From: Palsa-504 sp963834685
Lineage (GTDB): Bacteria; Actinomycetota; Actinomycetes; Streptosporangiales; Streptosporangiaceae
Direction of reading: 5' to 3'
Assembly (NCBI GenBank): GCA_963834685.1
Contig: CAWICW010000009.1
Coordinates: forward strand, 186,001-250,000
DNA length: 64,000 bases
The position numbers were made by a program, and so were the translations under genes. Each line of letters begins with the position of its first letter. Position 1 is the first letter of the stretch. Positions 25,310 to 37,549 of the stretch are shown in pieces. Below the pieces are notes generated by a model. It saw only the letters and a list, made by a program, of their open reading frames with translations. It ran no database searches and was not told the origin of the DNA.

Positions 25310-27121
25310 ATGTTCAGCGCAGACTTCATCGAAGATCCCGAGACGACCCTTCCCGAGCTGGCCAAGTGGGTCCGCGAGATCGCGGAGCTGACCGCGCCGG
25401 ACGCGGTGGTCTGGTGTGACGGCTCGCAGGAGGAGTGGGACCGGCTGACGGCCCAGCTCGTCGAGAGCGGCACCTTCGTCCGGCTGAACCCGAAGCTGCG
25501 CCCGAACAGCTTCTACTGCCGGTCCGACCCGAGCGACGTGGCCCGGGTCGAGAGCCGCACCTTTATCTGCTCCGAGCGAGAAGAAGACGCGGGGCCCACC
25601 AACAACTGGATCCCGCCGGAGGAGATGCGGGCCACGTTCGCGGACATCTTCGACGGGTGCATGCGCGGCCGGACCATGTACGTGATCCCGTTCTGCATGG
25701 GCCCGCTCGGCAGCGCCATCTCCCGGCTCGGCGTGCAGGTCACCGACTCGCCGTACGTGGTCGTGTCGATGCGGATCATGACCAGGATGGGCACGCCGGC
25801 GCTGCGGTTGATCGAGGACAGCGGGTCGTTCGTCAAGGCGGTGCATTCGGTCGGCGCGCCTATGGTGCCGGGGGAGGCCGACGTGCCCTGGCCGTGCAAC
25901 CCGGTCAAGTACATCTCGCACTTCCCGGAGAGCCGGGAGATCTGGTCTTACGGGTCCGGCTACGGCGGGAACGCGCTGCTCGGCAAGAAGTGCTACGCGC
26001 TGCGGATCGCCTCGGCGATGGCGCGGGACGAGGGCTGGCTGGCCGAGCACATGCTCATCCTCAAGCTCACCCCGCCCGGGGAGGAGCCGAGGTACATCGC
26101 GGCGGCGTTCCCGTCCGCATGCGGCAAGACCAACCTGGCCATGCTGGCCCCCGCCATTCCCGGGTGGACGGTGGAGACGATCGGCGATGACATCGCCTGG
26201 ATGCGGTTCGGCGAGGACGGCCGGCTGTACGCGATCAACCCGGAGGCCGGGTTCTTCGGCGTCGCGCCGGGCACCGGCGCGAAGACCAACGCCAACGCGG
26301 TCGCCACCTTCACGGCGAACAGCATCTTCACCAACGTGGCGCTGACCGACGACGGCGACGTGTGGTGGGAGGGCCTGACCGACGAGCCGCCCGCGCACCT
26401 GACCGACTGGAAGGGCCGGGACTGGACCCCGGGCTCGCCCGAGCCCGCGGCGCACCCGAACTCCCGGTTCACCACCCCGGCCGGCCAGTGCCCGATCATC
26501 GCGCCGGAGTGGGAGGACCCGGCGGGCGTGCCGATCTCGGCGATCTTGTTCGGGGGGCGGCGGGCCAGCACGGTGCCGCTGGTGATCGAGTCGTTCGACT
26601 GGGATCACGGAGTATTCCTGGGGGTCAACATCGCCTCGGAGAAGACCGCCGCGGCCGAGGGCACGGTGGGCGAACTGCGCCACGACCCGTTCGCGATGCT
26701 GCCGTTCTGCGGTTACAACATGGGCGACTACTTCGCGTACTGGCTGAAGATCGGGCACACCCACGACCCGGCGAAGCTGCCCCGGCTGTTCTACGTCAAC
26801 TGGTTCCGCAAGGACGCCGGCGGCCGGTTCGTGTGGCCCGGCTTCGGCGAGAACATCCGCGTGCTGAAGTGGATCATCGGCCGACTGTCCGGCCAGGCCA
26901 AGGCGGTAGTCACGCCGATCGGGTACCTGCCCGCGCCCGGCTCGCTGGACCTGGACGGGCTGGAGGTCAGCTGGGCCGACCTGGCCCTGCTGCTGACCGT
27001 GGACACCGAGGCCTGGAAGCTGGAAGCCGAGCATATCCCCGAGCACTTCGGGACGTTCCGCCGGCACCTGCCCGCCCGGCTCCGGGAACTGCACCAGGAA
27101 CTGATCGAACGCCTCGGATGA
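25310..27121 (+). CDS. pckG: Phosphoenolpyruvate carboxykinase (GTP)
   Basis: The 603-aa enzyme is full length. The kinase-1 P-loop AAFPSACGKTNLAMLAP is near residue 265, a metal-binding DDIAWMRF region follows at about 295, the nucleotide site is in NPEAGFFGVAPGTG, and FRKDAGGRFVWPGFGENIRV is the conserved C-lobe. It interconverts oxaloacetate and PEP using GTP. Here it probably draws C4 acids made by the ethylmalonyl-CoA pathway into gluconeogenesis. The ATG at 25310 follows TAGGAGTGATAGCG. The gene is divergent from ccr and is followed after 31 bp by prpE, which suggests co-transcription. Confidence 0.97.
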   Translation: MFSADFIEDPETTLPELAKWVREIAELTAPDAVVWCDGSQEEWDRLTAQLVESGTFVRLNPKLRPNSFYCRSDPSDVARVESRTFICSEREEDAGPTNNWIPPEEMRATFADIFDGCMRGRTMYVIPFCMGPLGSAISRLGVQVTDSPYVVVSMRIMTRMGTPALRLIEDSGSFVKAVHSVGAPMVPGEADVPWPCNPVKYISHFPESREIWSYGSGYGGNALLGKKCYALRIASAMARDEGWLAEHMLILKLTPPGEEPRYIAAAFPSACGKTNLAMLAPAIPGWTVETIGDDIAWMRFGEDGRLYAINPEAGFFGVAPGTGAKTNANAVATFTANSIFTNVALTDDGDVWWEGLTDEPPAHLTDWKGRDWTPGSPEPAAHPNSRFTTPAGQCPIIAPEWEDPAGVPISAILFGGRRASTVPLVIESFDWDHGVFLGVNIASEKTAAAEGTVGELRHDPFAMLPFCGYNMGDYFAYWLKIGHTHDPAKLPRLFYVNWFRKDAGGRFVWPGFGENIRVLKWIIGRLSGQAKAVVTPIGYLPAPGSLDLDGLEVSWADLALLLTVDTEAWKLEAEHIPEHFGTFRRHLPARLRELHQELIERLG

Positions 27122-27152
27122 GGGTACCGCTACTACTGGATGGAGTGTCGTC

Positions 27153-29036
<1,884 letters not shown>

Positions 29037-29040
29037 CCGC

Positions 29041-29054
29041 GGGACCAAAGCCAC
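29041..29054. promoter_or_regulatory. DevR/DosR-like site upstream of the SDR gene
   Basis: GGGACCAAAGCCAC matches 11 of 14 positions of GGGACTWWAGTCCC. It lies 114-128 bp upstream of the SDR start, right after the prpE stop codon. A weaker relative, GCGACTTTAGGACG, occurs at 29957-29970 just ahead of the next gene. Confidence 0.35.
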
Positions 29055-29168
29055 TAGCCGGCCCCGGGCGGTGAGCATAGGAAGGTCCGGGACTGAAAAA
29101 AAGCCGCGAGCTCGGGGAGCATTGCCCACCGGGTCGTCACGGCCCTGTTCGGATGAAGGAGAAATCCA

Positions 29169-29921
29169 TTGGTACAGCGAATCGCCATCGTGACCGGAGC
29201 AGCCCGCGGCATCGGTGCCGGGACGGCCATCAGGCTGGCCGCCGACGGCATGGCCGTGGCGGTCCTCGACCTCAACGAGGCCGACTGCATCGCAACGGTG
29301 AAGGAGATCGAGAACGCCGGAGGGCACGCGCTCGCGGTCGGAGCCGACGTCAGCAAGACCGATCAGGTGAACGCCGCGGTCGACCGGGTGGCCCTCGAGC
29401 TCGGCGAGCCAACCGTGCTAGTGAATAACGCCGGGATAACCCGTGACGCCCTGCTGTTCAAGATGACCGACGAGGACTGGGATGCGGTCGTCAACGTCAA
29501 CCTGCGCGGCGCGTTCTTGATGACCAGGGCGGTGCAGAAGTACATGACCGAGCAGAAGTGGGGGCGGATCGTCAACATCTCGTCCTCGTCGGCACTCGGC
29601 AACCGCGGCCAGGCCAACTACTCTGCCACCAAGGCCGGCCTGGAGGGCTTCACCAAGACCCTCGCCAAGGAACTGGGCAAGTTCGGGGTTACCGCGAACG
29701 CGGTCGCTCCGCACTTCATCGCTACCGACATGACGGCGGCCATGGCGGCCAAGCTGAAGATGTCGTTCGAGGATCTCGTGGAGACCTACAAGAAGCAGAT
29801 ATCGGTAGGCCGGGTCGGCCAGCCGGCCGATGTGGCCCACGCCGTCTCCTTCCTGGTCAGCGAGGGCGCGAGCTTCGTCTCCGGCCAGGTTCTCTACGTC
29901 GCCGGCGGCCCCCTGTGCTAA
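29169..29921 (+). CDS. SDR 3-oxoacyl reductase, FabG/PhaB-like
   Basis: The 250-aa short-chain dehydrogenase has the cofactor loop GAARGIGAGTA at about residue 10, NNAGITRDALLFKM near 87, catalytic Ser in NISSSSALGNRGQ, and the YSATKAG Tyr/Lys pair near 153. The start is TTG at 29169, backed by GAAGGAG at proper spacing. Two enzyme roles are open: an acetoacetyl-CoA reductase (PhaB) making (R)-3-hydroxybutyryl-CoA for PHB, or an acyl-carrier FabG. The surrounding PHA synthase, thiolase and hydroxyacyl-CoA dehydrogenase favour the first. Confidence 0.88.
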   Translation: MVQRIAIVTGAARGIGAGTAIRLAADGMAVAVLDLNEADCIATVKEIENAGGHALAVGADVSKTDQVNAAVDRVALELGEPTVLVNNAGITRDALLFKMTDEDWDAVVNVNLRGAFLMTRAVQKYMTEQKWGRIVNISSSSALGNRGQANYSATKAGLEGFTKTLAKELGKFGVTANAVAPHFIATDMTAAMAAKLKMSFEDLVETYKKQISVGRVGQPADVAHAVSFLVSEGASFVSGQVLYVAGGPLC

Positions 29922-29985
29922 GGCAGGTCTCTCCCGCCCTGGCATCACCACTGGCCGCGACTTTAGGACGAAAGGCTCAGCCACA

Positions 29986-31518
29986 ATGACCAGGAGCGTT
30001 ATCCAGCCGGGCGACATCGCCGAGGTGGCGGTGATCGGACTCGGCCTGATGGGCTCGGGCATCGCCGAGCTGATCGCCCGCAGCGGCCGCACGGTCGACG
30101 CGATCGAGATCAACCAGGATTTCCTGGACCAGGGCATGGCCCGGCTGCGCGCCTCCCTGGACCGGGCGGTCGGCCGGGGAAAGCTTACCGATACGGCACG
30201 GGACGAGGTACTCGCCCGGATCCGGCCCACCGACGATGTCGCGGCCGGGGTGGCCGACGCCGACCTGGTGATAGAGGCCATCCCGGAACGCCTCGAGTTC
30301 AAGAAGACCCTGTTTGCCCAGCTGGACGAGGCCTGCCGGGCCGATGCGATCCTGGCTACCAACACCTCCTCGCTGTCGGTCACCCAGATCGCCGGCGGCA
30401 CCCTTTATCCCGAACGAGTAGCCGGACTGCACTTCTTCAACCCCGCCCCGGTCATGAAGCTGGTCGAGGTGATCTCCACGGTGCTCACCCCGCCGGAGAT
30501 CGCCGAGACGCTGGCCCTGCTGTCTCGCGACCTGGGCAAGACCCCCGTAGGGGTCAGCGACCGAGCCGGGTTCATCGTGAACGCGCTGTTGGTGCCCTAC
30601 CTCAACCACGCGGTACACCTGCTGGAAACGGCGCAAGCCTCGCGGGAGGACATTGACAAGGCGGCCGCTGTGGGCCTCGGCCTGCCCATGGGCCCGCTGA
30701 CCCTGCTCGACCTGATCGGCCTGGACACGGCTCTGGCGGTCCTCGAGACGCTCCATGATGAGTTCGGCGGTTCCCGTTACGTACACGCGCCCCTGCTGCG
30801 CAAGCTGTGCGACGCCAGGCTGTTCGATCGCAAGAGCGGACGCGGGTTCTACGACTACCGGAGGCCAAGCACCGCTGCCGACCGCGAGCTGGCGCCGGTT
30901 CCCGATACGGTCGCGGTGATCAGGGACTCCGGCGACCTGCTGGACGAACTGGCCGACGCGATCAGCGTGGCCGATATCGGCGTCGTGCCGAAGCCGTCCG
31001 ACCAGACCGGCCTGGTCATCGTGGCGGCAGACCCGCGCCGCCGGGTCCTGGACGCGGCCCTGGCCGCAGGCCACCCGGCCGACGTGATCGGTGTCCACAT
31101 CATGGAGACCCTCACCGGCAAGCTGAGGCTCGCTGAGCTGGTCCTGCCCGATGTGACCGCGCCGGGCACGGCCGCCAAGGCGGCCGCGCGCGCGGCCCGG
31201 ATCGGGCTGAAAGCGGTCATCTCCAGGGACCGGCCGGGCTTCCTCGTCGAGGCGCTCGCCTACGCGCAGTTCAACGATGCGGTCCGCATGGTCCAGGACG
31301 GTTACGCCAGCGCCGCCGACATCGATACCGCAATGATGCTCGGCTGCGGTTATCCGCGCGGGCCGCTTCAGATGCTGGACGAGGCCGCGGCCGCGAACGT
31401 CGTCGCCGTCCTGGACGCGATGCACGCCGCCACCGGTGATCCGGCGTTCACCCCCGTACCCCTGCTGGCCGAATACGCCACGGCCGGCAATCTGTTCCGC
31501 GCTGGCTCCGAGGGTTAG
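29986..31518 (+). CDS. 3-hydroxyacyl-CoA dehydrogenase with duplicated C-terminal domain (3-hydroxybutyryl-CoA dehydrogenase type)
   Basis: The 510-aa protein begins with the NAD loop GLGLMGSGIAELIARSG and has NTSSLSVTQIA and the catalytic His in AGLHFFNPAPVMKLVEV. A first helical C-domain (GFIVNALLVPYLNHAVHLLE) follows, then a linker of about 100 residues, and a second C-domain (RPGFLVEALAYAQFNDAVRM, then GYPRGPLQMLDE). Such long PaaH/FadB2-like proteins oxidise or form (S)-3-hydroxyacyl-CoA. In this setting it could supply the route from acetoacetyl-CoA towards crotonyl-CoA for Ccr. The ATG at 29986 is preferred, though the nearest purine-rich stretch is distant. Confidence 0.9.
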   Translation: MTRSVIQPGDIAEVAVIGLGLMGSGIAELIARSGRTVDAIEINQDFLDQGMARLRASLDRAVGRGKLTDTARDEVLARIRPTDDVAAGVADADLVIEAIPERLEFKKTLFAQLDEACRADAILATNTSSLSVTQIAGGTLYPERVAGLHFFNPAPVMKLVEVISTVLTPPEIAETLALLSRDLGKTPVGVSDRAGFIVNALLVPYLNHAVHLLETAQASREDIDKAAAVGLGLPMGPLTLLDLIGLDTALAVLETLHDEFGGSRYVHAPLLRKLCDARLFDRKSGRGFYDYRRPSTAADRELAPVPDTVAVIRDSGDLLDELADAISVADIGVVPKPSDQTGLVIVAADPRRRVLDAALAAGHPADVIGVHIMETLTGKLRLAELVLPDVTAPGTAAKAAARAARIGLKAVISRDRPGFLVEALAYAQFNDAVRMVQDGYASAADIDTAMMLGCGYPRGPLQMLDEAAAANVVAVLDAMHAATGDPAFTPVPLLAEYATAGNLFRAGSEG

Positions 31519-31522
31519 GCCG

Positions 31523-34006
<2,484 letters not shown>

Positions 34007-34088
34007 CCCGGCCCAGCCGCCCAGGGCTCTGCGTCCGGCCTGGTAGAATCAAGCTAGGCGTGCTGTCAGCTGGACTTTCGGAGCTCTG

Positions 34089-34253
34089 ATGATTGAAGGC
34101 ATGTCCCGGGCCGAGATCCGGGAGTCCATGCCCGAAGGCTTTTGTGACGACTGCTGGCAGCAGGCCCTAGAGCGGGTCCCGAAGTTCGGCACCGACCCGG
34201 CGAAGGACTACCACGACGTCTTCTACGTGACGCATGTCTGGGATGGAATCTGA
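34089..34253 (+). CDS. Small protein of 54 residues, unknown
   Basis: ATG 34089 sits six bases after CGGAG and opens a 54-codon frame ending TGA at 34251-34253. The product begins MIEGMSRAEIRESMPEGFCD, has a CDDC pair, and ends in aromatic-rich DYHDVFYVTHVWDGI. Third positions are almost all G or C, as in real genes of this DNA. A TAGAAT hexamer at 34043-34048 could be a -10 element. No family was recognised. It might be a small regulatory or metal-binding protein, or a leader peptide for the RNA structure that follows. Confidence 0.5.
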   Translation: MIEGMSRAEIRESMPEGFCDDCWQQALERVPKFGTDPAKDYHDVFYVTHVWDGI

Positions 34254-34280
34254 CGCTCTTTACACCTGGGCTGCCCGGCC

Positions 34281-34375
34281 GGTAAGGAGGTCCGAAGGGC
34301 TACCCGAGTCGAAGCCCGGCAACCAAGCGCACGGGTCGGCGTGTCGCATCCTGGTCGGCTCCGAGCCCGGACGCT
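34281..34375 (+). ncRNA. Candidate structured RNA / riboswitch-like element
   Basis: Pairings visible by eye: an outer helix GGAG (34286-34289) plus CCGA (34292-34295) with TCGG (34355-34358) plus CTCC (34359-34362); a hairpin GGGCT (34297-34301) with AGCCC (34313-34317); and a possible pseudoknot ACCCG (34302-34306) with CGGGT (34332-34336). The hairpin is followed by GGCAACC, a string also present in SAM-I and SAM-IV riboswitch cores, but the overall layout does not clearly match either. It lies about 265 bp upstream of the acyl-CoA dehydrogenase gene. The helices are real as sequence complementarity; a regulatory RNA is inference. Confidence 0.35.
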
Positions 34376-34442
34376 AGGCATGCTTCACGCAGTGTAACCA
34401 ACCTCCGGCTCAGTCGTCACCCTACGTGAATAACTGCGGCTG

Positions 34443-34456
34443 CGGACCTTCGTCCC
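34443..34456. promoter_or_regulatory. DevR/DosR-like site upstream of the acyl-CoA dehydrogenase operon
   Basis: CGGACCTTCGTCCC is a nearly symmetric 14-mer matching GGGACTWWAGTCCC at 11 positions. It lies about 185 bp upstream of the acyl-CoA dehydrogenase start. Confidence 0.4.
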
Positions 34457-34640
34457 TGCCGGACCAGCCCGGATCACCATATGTTTACGTGATGAATTGA
34501 ACCTTGCCAGGTAGCTCTAGTCGGCCGAAATTTACCGAGAGCCGCAAAACCCGGCTGTTATCGCCAAACGACAAAGGCCAGGCAGAATACAGTTTTCGAA
34601 TATCGTTACCGGGACAGCCGATATTCAGGGAGGTACCACC

Positions 34641-35780
34641 ATGGACTTTGAGTTGAGCGATGAACAGCAGCTTATCCGCGATGCCGTCAGGGAATTCGCG
34701 CAATCCGAGGTGGCTCCGATCGCCGCTGAGGTAGACCGTGATCACCGCTTTCCCGCCGAGCTCGTGCCGAGGATGGCGGAGCTGAACATCATGGGCATGC
34801 CCTACCCGGAGAAGTTCGGCGGCGCGGGAGCCGACAACGTGAGCTATATCATCGCGGCGGAGGAAATCGCGAGAGCATGCGCGACCACTTCCGTCATACT
34901 GCTGGCGCACGCCTCCCTGGCCACCTACCCGGTGTACAAGTTCGGCACCGAAGCTCAGCAGGACCGTTACCTTCATGACATGGCGTCCGGCCGCCGCCTG
35001 GGGGCTTTCGCCCTCACCGAGCCCGGCGCGGGAACAGATGCCGGCGCGGGCACCACCACGGCGACGCTGAAGGGCGACGAGTACGTCCTCAACGGGTCGA
35101 AGATCTTCATCACCAACGCCCCGTTCGCCGAGATCTACATCGTCTTCGCCAAGACCGATCCAACGCAGGGGACGCGCGGGATGAGCGCGTTCATCGTCGA
35201 GAAAGATACCCCCGGGTTCTCCGTCGGCGAGGCCGAGCACAAGCTGGGGATCCGCGGTTCCAGCACGCCGCCCCTGTACTTCGCCGACTGCCACATCCCG
35301 ACGGATGCGCTGCTGGGCGGGGAGGGCGACGGCTTCAAGATCGCCATGCAGACGCTCGACGGCGGGCGGATCGGCATCGCAGCGCAGGCCGTGGGCATCG
35401 CCCAGGCGGCACTCGACGCGTCGGTGGCCTACGCCAAGGAGCGGGTCCAGTTCGGCAAGCCGATCGCGGCCTTGCAGGCCATCCAGTGGATGATCGCCGA
35501 CATGGCCACCCAGGTCGACGCGGCCCGGCTCCTCACCTACCGCGCCGCATCGTTCGAGGACACGGGCCGCCCCTATGGCACGGAAGGGGCGATGGCCAAG
35601 CTGTTTGCCTCGGAAACCGCAACCCGGGTGTGCGACCGTGCGATCCAGATCCACGGCGGATACGGTTTTACGGAAAGCTATCCGGTGGAGCGGAATTACC
35701 GTGACGCCAAGATCACCGAGCTCTACGAGGGAACGTCCGAGGTGCAGCGCATGGTCATCGCGCGAAGCTACCTGAGGTGA
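34641..35780 (+). CDS. Acyl-CoA dehydrogenase (short-chain type)
   Basis: The 379-aa protein is a standard acyl-CoA dehydrogenase: MDFELSDEQQLIRDAVREFA, AFALTEPGAGTDAGAGT, KIFITNAPFAEIYIVFAK, and the C-domain IQIHGGYGFTESYPVERNYR with the catalytic Glu in LYEGTSEVQRM. It heads an operon with etfB, etfA, fixC and fixX, so its electrons almost certainly pass to that ETF and on to quinone or ferredoxin. Butyryl/crotonyl-CoA interconversion is a reasonable guess from the local C4 chemistry. GGGAGG precedes the ATG. Confidence 0.92.
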   Translation: MDFELSDEQQLIRDAVREFAQSEVAPIAAEVDRDHRFPAELVPRMAELNIMGMPYPEKFGGAGADNVSYIIAAEEIARACATTSVILLAHASLATYPVYKFGTEAQQDRYLHDMASGRRLGAFALTEPGAGTDAGAGTTTATLKGDEYVLNGSKIFITNAPFAEIYIVFAKTDPTQGTRGMSAFIVEKDTPGFSVGEAEHKLGIRGSSTPPLYFADCHIPTDALLGGEGDGFKIAMQTLDGGRIGIAAQAVGIAQAALDASVAYAKERVQFGKPIAALQAIQWMIADMATQVDAARLLTYRAASFEDTGRPYGTEGAMAKLFASETATRVCDRAIQIHGGYGFTESYPVERNYRDAKITELYEGTSEVQRMVIARSYLR

Positions 35781-35820
35781 GAACAACCGCCCGCACATCG
35801 CTGCCGTCAGGAGGATCGCG

Positions 35821-36606
35821 ATGAGGATTGTGGTCGCCTACAAATGGACCTGTGATCCGCAGGAGGCCACGGTCCGTGCCGACGGCACGGTGGACTGGAG
35901 CCGGGCGAAGCTAGGCCTGTCCACCTACGACCCCGTGGCCATGGAGCTGGCGCGCCGTCTGGCCGAGGAAGCGAGCGCCGAGCTGATCGGCGTGACGGTC
36001 GGAGGGAAGGGCGTGGGTGCGCCGATCGCGTCCAAGGCCGCCCTCGGGCGCGGCCTGGACCGGGTGGTGATCGTCGAGGACGAATCCCTGCGGGAGGCTG
36101 GCCGGTCCGAGCTCGCCGCGGTGCTCGCCGAGGCGATCCGGCATATCGGCGACGTGGACCTGGTCATCACCGGCGACTCGTCGGTCGACGTGGCGGCCAA
36201 GATGGTGCCGGCTGTACTGGCCGGCGAGCTGGGCTGGCCGGCCGTGGCCGAGGTCACCGCGGTGACCGGAACAGGGGCCCAGGCCGGTGCGCTGCGCGTG
36301 GAGCGCGCGATCCCGGGCGGCGTCCAGGTGCTCGAGATCTCCGGGCCCGCCGTGCTGGCCGCGTCCGCCGACGCCGCGGTACCCCGCGTGCCCGGCATGA
36401 AGGAACTCCTCGCGGCGGCCAAGAGGCCGGTCGAGCTCCTGGAGCTGGCGGCCCTCAAGGTGCCACAACAGAACGCGGTCATGACCGTCGTCGGCCGGGC
36501 GCGCCCGGAGCGCAAGGCCCGCAAGGGCCAGCTCATCGACACTGCCGATCCGGCCGCGGCTGCCGCCGAGCTCGTCGCCGCGCTCCGCGCGGCGGGTGCG
36601 CTGTAG
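35821..36606 (+). CDS. etfB: Electron transfer flavoprotein beta subunit (FixA-like)
   Basis: The 261-aa protein opens MRIVVAYKWTCDPQEATVRA, and the AMP/FAD-binding core has LVITGDSSVDVAAKMVPAVL and LGWPAVAEVTAV. It pairs with the EtfA protein 22 bp downstream. The N-terminal VAYKWTCDPQEA resembles the bifurcating-type FixA start (K-x-x-P) only loosely, so group membership is unsure. The sequence LIDTADPAAAAAELVAALRA ends the protein. The ribosome site is AGGAGG. Confidence 0.92.
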   Translation: MRIVVAYKWTCDPQEATVRADGTVDWSRAKLGLSTYDPVAMELARRLAEEASAELIGVTVGGKGVGAPIASKAALGRGLDRVVIVEDESLREAGRSELAAVLAEAIRHIGDVDLVITGDSSVDVAAKMVPAVLAGELGWPAVAEVTAVTGTGAQAGALRVERAIPGGVQVLEISGPAVLAASADAAVPRVPGMKELLAAAKRPVELLELAALKVPQQNAVMTVVGRARPERKARKGQLIDTADPAAAAAELVAALRAAGAL

Positions 36607-36628
36607 ACAACACCGAAGGAGCCAGACA

Positions 36629-37540
36629 ATGAGCGTGAACGCCTGGATCGTCGTCGCGGACCAGCCGACGGTCGGCAACCTCGTCACGGTCGCGCGTTCC
36701 CTGGGCGGGCCGGTGGCAGCCGTGGTGGCCGGGCCCCGCTCGGTGGCCGAGACGGTCGCGAACAGCGGCGTGGACAAGGTGATCTGGTGCCACGGGCCGG
36801 ATGACGCGCCTCCCGAAGCCAACGCTCAGGCGGTGGCCGACACCCTGGCCGCCGACCCGCCCCGCGTGGTCCTGGCCGGCCGCAACCCCGGCGAGCGCGT
36901 GCTGCTGGGCGCCGCCGCAGCCCGGCTCAAGGCAGCGGTCCTCACTGGCGCCCGGTCGGTGAGCCTCGACGGCGACACCACCACCGTGGTCAACGCCGTC
37001 TTCGGCGACATCTCCGATGAGACCGTCGCCGTCTCCGGCCCGGTTGCCCTGCTGCTCGACGGCGGCTCCGTGCCTCCGGCCGCCGGCTCGAGCGCGCCCA
37101 TCGAGGAGATCACCGTGGCGCCGCTGGGCCTGAAGGTGATCGAGACCAGGACGCACGGCTTCGAGAGGGTGGACCTCAACTCCGCCCACCGGGTGATCGG
37201 CGTCGGCCGCGGCGTCAAGGCCCAGGAGGACCTAGCCATGGTGGCGGAACTCGCCCAGGCCCTCGAGGCCGAGATCGCCTGCTCCCGCCCGGTGGCCGAG
37301 GGCCTGAACTGGATGGGCAAGGACCGCTACATCGGCAGCTCCGGCGCGCACATCGCCCCGCAGCTCTACCTGGCCGTCGGGATCTCCGGCCAGCTCCAGC
37401 ACATGGTCGGCGTGACCGGCGCGGAGATCATCGTCGGGATAAACACCGACGCGAACGCCGCGATCTTCGGCCAGGCCGACTACGGCCTGGTCGGTGACCT
37501 CTACCAGCTCGTGCCGGCGGTCACCGCCGCGCTGAAGTGA
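36629..37540 (+). CDS. etfA: Electron transfer flavoprotein alpha subunit (FixB-like)
   Basis: The 303-aa protein has an N-terminal ETF domain and the C-terminal FAD domain with the diagnostic GSSGAHIAPQLYLAVGISGQ followed by INTDANAAIFGQADYGLVGD. The ATG at 36629 follows GAAGGAG. It forms the ETF heterodimer with the preceding gene and would shuttle electrons from the upstream acyl-CoA dehydrogenase to FixC. Confidence 0.94.
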   Translation: MSVNAWIVVADQPTVGNLVTVARSLGGPVAAVVAGPRSVAETVANSGVDKVIWCHGPDDAPPEANAQAVADTLAADPPRVVLAGRNPGERVLLGAAAARLKAAVLTGARSVSLDGDTTTVVNAVFGDISDETVAVSGPVALLLDGGSVPPAAGSSAPIEEITVAPLGLKVIETRTHGFERVDLNSAHRVIGVGRGVKAQEDLAMVAELAQALEAEIACSRPVAEGLNWMGKDRYIGSSGAHIAPQLYLAVGISGQLQHMVGVTGAEIIVGINTDANAAIFGQADYGLVGDLYQLVPAVTAALK

Positions 37541-37549
37541 CGGTGCCAG

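Larger units (their letters stand above)
34254..34640. other. Intergenic region ahead of the acyl-CoA dehydrogenase operon
   Basis: This 387-bp stretch has no credible gene. It contains the structured-RNA candidate at 34281-34375 and a near-palindromic DevR-like site at 34443-34456. An A/T-rich segment (34480-34620) follows, of the kind expected for a promoter, and then the ribosome site GGGAGG before the ATG. Confidence 0.6.

Noticed and set aside
34281..34375. Firm assignment of the RNA candidate as a SAM riboswitch
   Set aside because: GGCAACC and a pseudoknot are shared with SAM-I/SAM-IV, but helix order and lengths do not fit well, and the downstream genes are not methionine-related.
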